64,000 nucleotides of DNA from Gerris lacustris (taxonomy: Eukaryota; Arthropoda; Insecta; Hemiptera; Gerridae), in NCBI GenBank assembly GCA_951217055.1, contig OX578276.1, positions 113,057,313 to 113,121,312 of the forward strand, in the 5' to 3' direction. Of this stretch, positions 33,520 through 48,001 are shown piece by piece. Numbering within the stretch: the stretch's first letter is position 1; every line of letters starts with the position of its first letter. The notes under the pieces were generated by a model. The model did no database searches. It saw nothing but the letters and a program-made list of their open reading frames with translations, and was not told the DNA's origin. Both the position numbers and the translations under genes were made by a program.

Positions 33520-34689
33520 CAGTGGCGCACCCAGGGGGGGCACGTGCCCCCCCCCCCCCCCCCCCCCCCAAAGCCAGACCAAACATTAAAGTATGCAATT
33601 CAGCAGCACGTGTTAAAGTAATAGTGTTGTGATAGTCAAAAAAAAAGTAAATATATACCTAGTTTAGCCCGACATTTTTTTTTTTTTTTTTTTTTTTTGG
33701 TGTTTAAAAAGAAGATGAAGAAATAGAATACAAGTAAGTTAAGTTATCAACCCGTTTACGTTAAGGGTCTATAAAATAGGGATGGAGCTCCTGGGTAAAA
33801 AAGTGTCGTCTATTGAACTTCTTATTTTGAATGAAAGGTAACAATATCACATTTTTAAATCAAGTTTTTAATTAAATTTTTCTTGTTTTAAGGGTTTTTA
33901 TTTTAATCTAAAGTTATACTTTAATATATTAATTAAATTTAAAAATTATTAAAAATGTATTTTGTAGTTAGTAGCAGTCATTAGAATAGTTTTTAATTAT
34001 CGAATAATTAATATTAATGAATTTGGAAACGGGTTCAATTGTAGAATAAGAATTTAAAAATTGCAGATACCCGCGACCTTTCGCAAGGAAGACTATTTTT
34101 TGCACTTCTTGATTGGACTATTATATACCATACTATGTTCATTTTTAACCTAATACTATCAGCTAATTTCTGTTAAACTCAAAACATTTGGCGTAGGTAT
34201 TTTTTTTTTTTTTTTGTTAATTCACATAACTAAAATATTTTTAAAATGTACCAATTCATTTTTCTGGCTACTAAAATAAAACATTAATCTATTATATAAT
34301 GTACAACTTTTAATAATAAAATATTATTAGTATGTATATAATTATGTATAAATAAAATACCCCGGTCTTCATGTCCCGTTCATAAAAAACGTAATTTATT
34401 TGTATATAATAACATTTTCGATGCTCTTAGAATAGGCTAAAAAGACGTTTTCAAGTAACGTAAACTATAAAAAATTTTGTCGGGGGAGGACCCCCGGACC
34501 TCCCTATAAGAGAGCCCAGCCCCCTTCAAAATTGGCAGTATCCGGCCTTGATATGAAGTAAATTAAGAACAAAGAAAACCAGACTGATTAATTGTCTGTG
34601 ATTATGCTAAGCCCACATTACATCCCCCCCCCCCCCTTATTTTTTTAATCTGTGCCCCTCCCAAAAAAAAATTCCAGGGTGCGCCACTG
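33520..34689. mobile_element. hAT MITE, 1170 bp, with 8-bp target duplication
   Basis: The element starts CAGTGGCGCACCCAGG and ends CCAGGGTGCGCCACTG. Flanks carry a perfect duplication GTCGGTAT (33512-33519 and 34690-34697). Both ends lead into long C runs (33547-33569 and about 34623-34636), a T run follows at about 33675-33698, and the interior has no transposase. It shares a TATAAAATAGGGATGGAGC module (33770) with the MITE at 20302, although the end sequences differ. A segment ending near 34549 (..AGTATCCGGCCTTG) looks like the end of a further hAT-type element nested inside. Confidence 0.9.
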
Positions 34690-34699
34690 GTCGGTATTA

Positions 34700-36695
<1,996 letters not shown>

Positions 36696-37571
36696 AGGGT
36701 CCGTAGGCAAAACCAAGGACCCTAATATTTTCCTGCATGTGTCTGTCTGTCACCTGCTCTCACGGCTACACCTTTCGTCCGATCGCTTTGAAATTTGGCA
36801 TATATGTGTATAGTACATACCGACACATTTTAAAAATATACCAACTTAAAACGATTATAAAAAACTTAAGGGTTAATTTTTTTTTTGAACCGTGTGGGGT
36901 ATCATATAAAAGGGTAGGTCGAGCTGATTACAAAAATATATAATTTTTGGTTATAAGCTTTGACAGGACATGCGAAGGCGAGTTTGAAGTGGGTGTGAAA
37001 AGTGTCCCCCCCCCCTTCTATCTCGCTTATGTGAAGTGCAAAAAATCTGGGTAAAATTGAAGAATACGATGCTTTGAGGGGGAAGAGGTTAGAAAAGTGT
37101 GCAGGCCGCAGGTCTTATTGGAATGTATTATTTTGACAAAGGGATATCAACTCTTAAGTAAAAATCATGCATATATAATCACTCAAATATATAAATCATA
37201 CAAATGTTTGACAAAGGGATATAATCTCTTGCTGCTAAGCGATTTTCGACCGCACCGTGTATCTCAGTTCAACCAAAATCTGAAAAAATTCCTAAACATT
37301 CTTCGACCAAAAGTAAAGATATCACTTTTTGGAAATTTTGATTTATTTTATTTATTTTTGACAAAATACGTTTTTTTATAATTAGCTCTTTTCGATGTAA
37401 TTTTATGTCGTTTATAGTCCGGTTCACTGGCAAAAAATACTTTATGAGAAGTTTGTTTATGAGTTTTGAGAATATCAGACCCATAGGATAGTTCAAAGTA
37501 GGCTTTTTAGCATTTTATAAAGCACCATCAATTGGTACTACTTAAACAATCCAGTTATGCCTACGGACACT
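36696..37571. mobile_element. AGGGTCCGTAGGC family, copy 1
   Basis: It begins AGGGTCCGTAGGCAAAACC and ends GCCTACGGACACT, an inverted repeat of 13 bp with one mismatch. The first 30 bp also form a tight hairpin (AGGGTCC..GGACCCT). The interior carries CACGGCTACACCTTTCGTCC and a run of 11 C. Copy 2 at 53776 is collinear, and the end with its CGCTGTGTGCTG continuation recurs in reverse at 60001. ORFs of 68-94 codons within it lack domains. Confidence 0.8.
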
Positions 37572-39884
37572 CGCTGTGTGCTGCAAAGTCTGAAATCTGC
37601 AGTGAAAAAGGTCAGTCTCTGTCTAAAAAAAACCTCTGAAATCCAATAATTGGTTTTCCACAAATTAATAACATAATATATAAGACAATTATTCTGTGCT
37701 CAATAGTTGTAGAAAGGAACATCACTCATCTGTTAATAGATATTTAGACTAAGATTGAGCCTAAATGCATTGATCCAATAATTTTTATTTCTTAAAAGAA
37801 CTAAGTATTTAAAAGGTAAAACGATACTCCACAACTATATCGATAGTATGAAAACATTATCAGTAAGAGCATGAGTGGATATTTCATGTAGTTTTTCTTT
37901 TTTAAAAAACTATTAACTATATCAAAATAAAAGTTTCCTACGTTCTTAGTAAAAAGGAAGAGTTTAAAAAAAAACGTGTTTACTCTTGGCGTTTTTTTTA
38001 AAAAAACACACTGAACTAAAAATAAAGAAAATGTATAACCTACAAATAAACAAATACTGTCTCTTCAGTAATCTATCGGATAATCGGATGCATACGTTAC
38101 ATATGCGATACATACATATACGCGACACTGCGACACCTTGTGTCACTTTTTCCAGTGTTGTAGAAAAGCAATAAACCTTTGCGAACAGATAATTAAACTA
38201 AGAATTTTTAAGTTCATCCAAAGGTCTCCTGACACACATGTATTTAGGGAACTATGGATCCTTATTGTCAGTAAATTCCGCAATTAATAGTTTCTCGACC
38301 GATTTAAAACCAATATCTCAATAATCAGATTATTTTGAAGAATATTGTAACATGAAATGCCTACCAAGATATATGTTCAATGCTTCCTAAAAGCCATAAC
38401 AAAATAATATTGTTACATTAGGTAATGTAATTAAATACATGCAATATCATGAAAAATTTTGTTCAAATATATTTATATTTATAGATGATTAATTACAAGC
38501 TTCCATTTCATAAATATATAGGTAATATAAATATATTTGTTATTTCGGAAAGTATTGCAGTGACATCCTATATTTGTTAACTTTTCATAATAAATATGTT
38601 TAAATCAGAATGTTAACAAAAGCACAATCGTGATTTATCTGAAGAACGGACATTATTATTTTCAAATTAAACCCCTTAACATAATTTTTTAGTAATACTC
38701 GGATTTTGAAATCTATATTATTTTATTTTACACCTAAGAGACAATTCTTTCAGTAGTAAGTCACTAGGAATCAGCTATGTGCCACATTAAATAGCAGTAT
38801 TTTGTGTATAAATATTTACATTTAAAAGGTCAGCTACATTACAGATTTTAAAGTTTAATAAATAAAACATGTAGCAGATTTTAAGAATATCTATTTAAAG
38901 CTTCATCAAATTAAAAATACCTAGTCATTCATTTATTATTTATCTGAGGTCTAAAAAGGATAACACGAGTTTGAGTTCTGTTGTGATTGAATTTTGAAAG
39001 ATATATGTATTGAAAGCTCAACAAGAAATACATTAACAGTTTTGTAATTTCTTTGAAAGATGGAACACAATAAATATAATAAGTAAATACTCCAAAGGCT
39101 ATGACACTACTATAAAACAAATCTCATTCACTAAATGGGACAACACCCCAAATAACCTAATTTCCTAGAGAAAAATGGGGTATGCCAAATATAATATAAG
39201 TGAAATCTGTTTATTTTGGTAAATAATTCTTCCCTCGTGTCGATAATGAAAGATGTTTGTCAGAAATAAGCATGGGAGAAGTGTGGGTCAGATGAAGAAA
39301 GACAGGTAAAGGACCAGGTGTTGTGAAGTCCTTTTCTACCTGATACCCTTCAGAGGGTTCAAAAAATATTTCTGACAGGACCTTTTTCTAAGGGATATAT
39401 CTAACCAGCACCAGTGTACCACTAGAAATTAGTAGAGCCTGCCACACCAGGTCAAACCGAACAGACCGATGAGCAAAAACCAAATAGGCATTCTAGAATG
39501 TAACTAGGAGACCGATACCGTACCCGAGGAGGACAAAGTACAAGAAATACAAGTCCATAAGCATATATACTAACAGGTAGTGGCAAAAAAGTCAAAAGGT
39601 TAGATTCAACAACAACTTCTAAGAAAAGAATCGATATAATCAATACGGGAAAGACACTAACAGGTTTAACATCCTTTTCTAAGAAATGTGGGGATTATAA
39701 TTTATTTTAGATGCTATAATACAAAATTAAAACTTTTAGAAATTAAGCATATGTTTAACATAAGAAACTATTGTAAGTATAAAAAAGTATACTATTGTAA
39801 GTAATTTAAGAACGGTATAATGAATTTATTACTACATACAAATATAAAAGAAAAAAGTTTTAGTTGACTTATACTTTAGATAGA
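37572..39884. other. No gene seen
   Basis: AT-rich sequence with no recognised coding region, RNA gene or transposon end. Confidence 0.4.
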
Positions 39885-40375
39885 GTCCAAAATAAAAAAC
39901 TTTTGGTGAAAATATCCACAAACCATGGGTTCTGTTTTGAGATATTCAATTTTAATATCTCCAGAACGATAAGCCTCTTTAATGTTTAGTGCGAGGATGA
40001 CGTCCATACTTTTCCCCAAAAAGTATACACTGGCACTACAGTATGGATGTTTCTGTGGCATAACCTTTGGCGTTGGATCCAATTCCTTGCGCAGCCTTCA
40101 AAGTTATGTACCTTCTTTTGTGGCTGTTGTCATTGCTATATAATCCGCTTTTGTGCTTCAAAGAGCCACTAAATGCTATTTTCTTGCCTACCAGGATACT
40201 GGCCGCCCACGTTAACAAATCCTGGGTACGACCTGCGATTATTTGGTTGACCTGCCCAGTCCGCATGAACCAATCCTCGATGTTTCCCTCCAATCTTCTA
40301 GTATAGGATGTCAGTATTTAATGTATGTAGAAAGTAACGGAGAGCTGCTCTTGCTGCATTCCAATGCTGGAGTTT
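39885..40375 (-). pseudogene. Ty1/Copia RNase H fragment (relic)
   Basis: Minus-strand frames in succession match the end of Copia pol. HWNAARAALRYFLHT (near 40370) is the KHWxAxKRxLRYLKGT motif. Then come a frame change, remnants of the first RNase H motif, and ADYIAMTTATKEGT (family: AEYxAL..AxKE). The last frame ends with REL-DPTPKVMPQKHPYCSA and AYRSGDIKIEYLKTEPMV (family: IKIxYVxTxxMxADxFTK). At least three frameshifts separate the blocks. The gene is inactive and has no LTR in view. RNase H would remove the RNA strand during reverse transcription. Confidence 0.8.
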
Positions 40376-40395
40376 AGGACTGACCCATTCAGTGC

Positions 40396-40462
40396 GGGTG
40401 GATCCACTGTGGATCCATGCCGTGCTAACACGCCTGGCGGGTGGATCCACAGTGGATCCAAG
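40396..40462. repeat. Duplicated palindrome GGATCCAC-T/A-GTGGATCC
   Basis: GGTGGATCCACTGTGGATCC at about 40397 and GGTGGATCCACAGTGGATCC at about 40440 are each palindromic around one base and are inverted equivalents of each other, next to the Copia fragment. Confidence 0.8.
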
Positions 40463-40565
40463 CCCCTTCCTTTCAGCCCTCTGTAGCTCTATTCTCCGTG
40501 CCTCGAGTAGAACCATCTTGCAAGGTTCCGTCAGGTCCTCTGACGTTTGTATCCACAGGAGATCA

Positions 40566-40592
40566 ATTTTTTTTTTTTTTTTTTTTTTTTTA
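40566..40592. repeat. Poly-T tract
   Basis: About 26 T, a possible reversed poly-A tail of a retrocopy whose body I cannot identify. Confidence 0.85.
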
Positions 40593-40779
40593 CATTAACT
40601 TTTAAAGATTCTATTCAGTCACTAAGGTAGGTTCATGAATTAGATTACGCATTCAATGGGTTGGCATGAATTCAACTAAGCAACCTTACAGAAAATAGAC
40701 CAGTCCACCATGACTTAATAAGCGAATTTTCAAAGAAATCTGCGTATTATTGGATTATGCTAATATTTGAAAATTTTGG

Positions 40780-41110
40780 TTTAGAAGATGGGTAAAAAAA
40801 TTGGACACAGGGGGGCTACAAAAGTCAAAATAGTATTTACTCTTAAAGATGCATGTTGTTGGAAAGCTCTTTAAGAGTACAGTAATTGTTGTTATGTATA
40901 CTGTTGTCATATTTTCATATTAGAGGGGGGTAAAATGGAAAAACACGTTTTTATGCTATTTTTGGCTCTAAATTGTCAAAATATGACCCCTAAATGGACT
41001 TCATAACTTCTGGCCAACGAACGCCTCCTTTCTTTTGATATTATTGACATTTTAACATTTGTTTGGATTTTTTAAGTGCATCCTAGGGTGAGATATCGTC
41101 TGGAGTGACA
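40780..41110 (+). repeat. Copy of a segment of the Helitron-like element at 25451
   Basis: AGAGTACAGTAATTGTTGTT, TGTCATATTTTCAT and AGGGGGGTAAAATGGAAAAA occur here in the same order as on the minus strand of about 25920-26230. Ends are not defined. It shows that this sequence is dispersed and not specific to the Gypsy LTR. Confidence 0.7.
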
Positions 41111-44100
41111 CATACATATATAAATACATAAAAAAAAGTGTTAAATTACAGGAATCGATTAAGAAAGGTCTAAAACGGATTTCTATGGAGAAATTTTTTA
41201 AAAAGCAATGTTTGTTATGTCTAGTACATATCGCTAAATACAGAATATCGAATATCAATTAATGATAAGCGTTTTGATCGGCAGTTTCCCCTTCTTTTGT
41301 ACTTGCAGGATTAATATTGAGGTTTACGTTTTATTCTAAAGGGTGCCATTAGGGGTTTAGCGTTTTTTATGTTATATTTAGGTAGTAGTTCTTTAATGTA
41401 GGTATATCTTTTGTATCATTAATATTTTGTCAGCTAGTTTCTCAATTTCAATTTCTAAAATGTATTAGTTCACCCAAATTTGAGAACTTAAAATTTATTT
41501 TGTAACGCAATTTTTATATCCTGAATTAATTTTTGGTCGCGTGACATTCACATAACTATGATATGTCATCAACGTATACTGATATTTTTACTTTTTCATT
41601 TTTTATAAAATTAGTATACGTGCAATTTTCGTTTTGCATGCGTTTTAATTTTATTGATTGTGAATTTAATTTTGTGTGCCATTGCCCACCTAATTTACCT
41701 ACACAAATTTAAAAAATTAAGACCGTAAATGGCATTTTTTCAGCTGACACACTTTCCCATCTCCTTTAGCAAAGTGTCCAGTTTGTTTCACATAAATATC
41801 TTCATTTAAGTCACGTGTTTAAAAAAGCTGTTGTTTTTCATAATAATAAAATACTTATTTTGGGGGTAAAATAACTAATGTAGCTTGTTTAATATAATAA
41901 GCCATGTTTTTTAAATAGCTATTCTAAGATTTTAGATCTAAAAAGCAATACAGTCCCACCCATGAACTAAATTTCATGTTTCTTATTTTAGTGCTAAATA
42001 TGTTTCTTAATAAGTGCCTAACAATGGGACGAAGATGCAATACGTTTTAGACAGCGCAATAAAAAATGGGTTAACTCTCTAAAACTATACAAATATTTAA
42101 TAAGAACCAAAACCAAAAATATGGACGGTAAAAGGTTTATTATAATTTAACCACAAAAAAGGTATACGATAAACGAAGTATACATACATATGGGTTAATC
42201 AATACTATTTCCACTAACCTTACTTAGGTAAAAGGCCAGCTTTTACATATTTTTTAATAACAATAACCTAATAAGCAGGTGGTAAATGTAACCACAAACC
42301 ATATAGAGGAATAAATACTTGTACAGTACATAAGGCTAAGAGTTGTAGACAGGTGCACAGAATAACTCCCTCCTGTGTTTTTGTATTAACAATCAAGAAA
42401 TAAACCTTAAAGAGAAGAGATACACACATATTTATTTCTAAAAAAATAAAAGTAACTGATGTCTTTAAAATTAAAGACCTCTGAAAATCCCCTATAAGTT
42501 AATGTCAGAGATAAAATTCACCTAGAAATTAATGGATAATTTCTCGAGGTTAAAACATGGTTTTCAGTATTATATAAATCAACGTAGATTCAAAATTAAA
42601 TTAAGTTGTATTATAAGTCTATTTATCTTCATGCTTCAATAAACCTATATTGTCGTACAAATGCAAAAAAATGAATCAGTAATTTGATTATAGAATGGAA
42701 AAGGACCACATAAAGGTAATTATTTAAAAAAAAAATTGGTTGTCTAGCCAAGAAAACAATAATTATGTATATACTATTTACTACTCACAGTTTTGGGAGC
42801 TCCAGAACTTTAATTTTACCAATTATAGCTTTAAAATTACCTGAAACAGAAAGTAAAAGCAACTAAATAAGACGACTTTTAAAGTTAATTAAACGATTAG
42901 GATGATAACAAATGTAAAGTGCTCTGGGGGATGAAAAAACACATTATTATAAAGAAGGAATAAAGGTGAAGAAACTTAGTAAATTATTCACGGAGCCGAG
43001 TGTCGAGATTGTGTGTGCTATATTAAGGGGCGAGGCAAAGAAACACGTCTGGAAAATGACTTAACAGAGGACCCGACATCTTTATCATCGGGTCCTAATT
43101 GTTTCAAGTCATTTAAACGGACAGCGACCATAATAAATTCTCACGGGTGTTTAAATTGACTAACGGCACAGGTACAATTAATTAAGACAATAAAATAGAT
43201 TATAATTAAAAATAACTATAAATTTTTGGAGATACATGTATAATAATATAAAGGGTATTAATTAACGACTAGACGAGAGGGAGATATTTATGAGCCTGGC
43301 TTCCGAAAAAGTGAAAAGAAAGATGCGTTTAGCGAGAGGGTCAGAAGGGCATAAGTCAGTAGGTAATTATATTGTCAGTGGGTTCTTGTTCTTCTAGAAA
43401 GAGGCGGAGAAGGGAAGCGGAGTTATTTAAATAATTGCCGGTAGAGAGGGCCGCGGCCGGTAGGATCTCCACATATCACTCGAGCAAACCGTGCATTAGA
43501 GAACCGAGGCGAAACTTAATGGCAGAGTTGTAAATCTATCTCGAGCTAGTAATACTCACAATTATCTTGTGACGATTATATTTGGCTGCAGGAATTATCC
43601 AAGCGATCGGACAGCGACTGCAGAAGGAAAAAAGGATGTGGGAGAGGATCCCAAAGAGCATTAATTTTTAATTGCGAGGGGCCGGTAGCCTGGCGGGATC
43701 GAGCGGCCTTTCAGACTCCAAGAGGAGAATTTATTGTGGCACGATGGAAATGGGCGGACGGTATGGGGTAAAGGAATTAATAAGAAGGCCAAAAAAGAGC
43801 CACAGTATTGTAGTATGTAAATGTGAGGTGGTTTACCTTGGGGGTTACGTCAGAGCCGGTTAACCCATGTCGACTTCACTCCAGAGCAATTCAATAACAC
43901 CGGTAACAATGATTTAGCCTATCTATCAAGGATTTAGATAACTTGATTTTCGGCTCTAGAGATAGAGTTTTTAAAGATTTAAGGTTTACCTTAGACTAAA
44001 AACATTATTAGTTCAAAAAACAGGATACTTACTAATTATTTAAAGAGTAAAATTCTCCCTTTAACCTAAAAATGGTACCATATTTCGAATACTTTTTAAA

Positions 44101-45587
44101 TACATAGTTTGCAACGACGAAAAGAGGCAAGGTCGAAGGTGGAAATTTCAATCTTGCATCACTGTAGAGCGTTCCAGTAAAATAAAATATTTTGGACCTC
44201 AGGCAAAGCATTAAGGACTTTTAGACATATTTAAATAATCTAGAAAACGAAATTAAGTTTTAAGCCTTTCGGCAAGAAGTATTATGTAGGCAACATAAAT
44301 GCAATCGTGCACAGTAATGATTAGAAAATGCTTCTGCACTTAATATTGCCTTCAAAGAACACAGACAGTCCTCAAAGTTTGTAACGGCTACTAACCACCT
44401 CAAATCCTTGCTAGCTTAATTAAATTCGGCATAATAAATCCACAATAAGTCGTAAAGGCGGCTCAACATGAAAAGACTTTAACCTATGAATAAAAACTGT
44501 TCCCACAGTATACCATTCAATTTTTACGACCAATAAAATTCTTCTCTGGTAAAACGAACCGTCATAATTTTAATGGACTATTAAATTTAAGTCTAGACAT
44601 TACAAAGGCTGCAATATAGTACAAAAATCACGTCCTTAATTAAATCCATAAAAAATTAATAAAACAAGAACTGATTGAAACAAAATAAACTAAATCATAT
44701 TGAAGTTCGACTAATTTAATAATAAACAAGTACACTGTTAGTTTAAACAAAACATATAATTTTCCGCAGGGGCCATCGAATAACTGCGTACACGCTATAA
44801 AATTACACATCTTCCCAAAGCACAGTTCCATTAAGAAATATTTATTGGTACGACAGAGACAGTCATTAAAATTAATGGCCGTGGAGATTTTATTATTCCT
44901 AATCTCGGCCCACGACCGTCATTTTGCAACCGGAGGACGTTAAAACAAAGCGGACAACGGTAGGAAAAGACTTAGGACTGTCAATTCACAACGAGTCCAA
45001 GTACATTCAAACGATCTCGGTCCGCGTGACAATGGAGGGATTGTGCATTTGCAGAGCTTTTGTGGCGTCCACGACGAGAAAGGGACAATGGACAATAGAC
45101 AACCGCCGGGACACTAAATAATCTCGAGATGCTGGAGAGAGAGAAAGAGGACGGGCAGAGCTTTGAACGTGGCTAACATCAGATAGGGAAGTCAGTGAGT
45201 TTAGTCTTCTCTCTAGTGCCGTGAGCTGGTTTCTAGCTGTGTGGACACCTTACCGTCACCACAGCCTACCAACCTCCTAGCCCTGAGGCAACACAAAATC
45301 AAACCTTAACAGTAACAAACAATAGCTCCCTAGCCAAATAACCAACTTTGAAGCAATGAACAGATTAGGCTCCAAGAAACGACACACAGAGCTCAGTACG
45401 TAAAAACAAATCCCATACAAATAAAAGGATCAGAACATTTGTCATATCTCTCATCAATTTTTGTTTTAGCACAATATAAAGAATAATAAAAAACCATGAA
45501 TCCAAATCAAAGGAAGGCCAAACAGGAGACAAGTTAATGCTGGATTTGGCTTTCATATATATTCTGATTATTAAACAAAACTATAAT

Positions 45588-45596
<9 letters not shown>

Positions 45597-45664
<68 letters not shown>
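45597..45664. repeat. (TA)n microsatellite
   Basis: About 68 bp of TA dinucleotide repeat. Confidence 0.95.
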
Positions 45665-45668
<4 letters not shown>

Positions 45669-47958
45669 TTATAATAAAGGAAGTATTGTAACGGCACAAA
45701 TTTCGGAACGCCAATAAGGCTAATCCAGAAGCAGGTGGATTAGTCAACTCACTCGAAAGAATTATCCTAATAGGTTTTCTACACAGTTTGATTTCTTTTC
45801 AAATTCAAATAATAGTTTTAAAATTAAATTATTCATTTGCCTATTTTATAGGCAATGGCCTGCCAAATGGCATCATCTCCATCAGCTGTAGGAACCGCAT
45901 CTTTGATATTCGAAACAAGATAGAAGCCAATTTACTTAAGCAGCTACTCATTTATATCGCGATGCTGGGTGAACACCGAGCGTATTCGACCGAACACGGA
46001 CCTCCTCCGTGAGAAGTGCAGTCGATAGCAATGACGCAATCAGCTACTGGGATCCATTTACCTATTATGGAAAAAAACAAACTTAGGTGTTGAATTAAAA
46101 TGACAAGAAGATATCTTCCTAAATTTAACACCTCCATTTTGCTAATCAAAAACAAACTATCAACAATAGAATTTCTTAAAAATAATCCAAATTCGAGTTT
46201 TTAACTATTTCTTTCAACAGCAAACAAACAGACAACCACTTAAAGGAGAATTACTAAAGCGGCAGTTAAACTTTATTGGAACGGTCGGCTCCCTGTATAG
46301 AGAGATACGACGAAAAGGACAATTAAACAATAGTGAAGTGGACTTTACAAGGAAAGGAAAAGGGGCAAAAGCGAAGGATAGGAGAAGACGTTCTCTGTTC
46401 TCTCCCCTCGAGGTAATAGGACCGATATTGTGGTCGTTTTGTATTCAGGCCCCGGCACCCTTCATGAGTCCCAAGTCGAGGCCGAAGCCCTAGGCGGACC
46501 GGCCAGCCCCATGAATTCGTGATCATTTAATTTAATGAGAGAGTCCAGGCATCTCTCTGTCGAGTCCGCATCTCTCCTTCCCGTCTCGGAGTCCCTTTTT
46601 AAGTCACCCTTCATAACCTTAAATATTTCAAACGTCACTCCTTCGCCCACCCCTCTCAGACCGACTAAGAAGAAAGAGGATAAGAAAGACAGTTTCTCTT
46701 ATCGGAGCTAATAATAAGTCTGTGATGACTAACGAACCTATAGGCATCACACAACTATTCAGCTCTTTATTAAATAAAATGGATCTATCATGATTATTTT
46801 TATGTTAATACTAAACGGCTGTTTCTTCTTTTTCTTTAGCTTCCTTCTATTTCCTTGCTACCCAGTGCACTTAGGTTAGCAGAAAAAAGGCATCCCATGA
46901 AAGATAACGCAACAGCTTATGCAAATGGTGTTGACAGCTGTAAATAATGAAATTAAAGAACATTTTATTAGGATTTTGACCCAGTCTGTAAAACCTAATG
47001 TCGCGTTAATCGGATCATAAAAGAAATGACAAAAAATTCCGTATCTTTACCTGTTCACGGGTGAGTGACCTCGACGTACGAAATTACATTTACCGGAAAT
47101 ACATTTTTTTGCAGTTCTAAGACTATGCACATAAATGAATGATAATAGAAGAAAATGAATAAGACAGCAAAAAATATAGGTACTCTACTGATGTGCATAC
47201 AATCGACTGCTCAAGAAGCGCAGCTATGAATATCTTAAATCATAAATTGAGCCAGTACCCATACAATACGGATAAAAAAGTATAAACATAAATGAAAGAG
47301 TTAAATTATTTGTTTCTTAGTTTTTATTTTAGTTTAAAAATAAGAATTGGAATAAAAAGCTCGACAATATTTACCAGGTGTTAAAACACCATTGCATTTA
47401 GAAGAGTTATATTTGAAGAAAGTGGTTTATGAAGGGATTGATGGAAAGAACTTGATGGTGTTTCCACAGGCTTGTGTGTGGTCGATAGTGTAGTTGCTCG
47501 AGGTATCCTTGGTCTCCGCATCCTTCTTGCTCCGACCCGAGAGGTCAGAGATTTTTTTTTTTTTTCCTCCTTATTGCCCGAGGATGATGTTTGTGCCGGA
47601 GTTGAGCTTGAGGGCCGTATGATGAGACTCAGGGTCTGATTGAGCCGCTCCACCTTCGGGCCAAAAACTTCAAACCTCGACAAAAGAACCGGTTCTGGCC
47701 GGGGTCTACGCGGCCGCTCTTTCCGCCGTCCTCCTCTTCACTCAGTTTCTCCCTCACAACACATTATTTATTTAAATTAACTTTCGATTCTTCTCTTCTT
47801 TCCTCTCTTCCCAGGTCTCCCTTTATTTTATTGGCAGAATAATAATAATAAAGAAGCAGAATGAGAAGAAAACTTTCAATCTCCGTCGCCTTACTTATTA
47901 CTAAACTTGTTTCTTCTATTTGGGAAGCTTAACGAGTTTTTTCCGGCAATTGCAAATA

Positions 47959-47959
47959 C

Positions 47960-47998
<39 letters not shown>
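47959..47998. repeat. (TA)n microsatellite
   Basis: About 40 bp of TA repeat with a TG interruption at its start. Confidence 0.9.
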
Positions 47999-48001
<3 letters not shown>

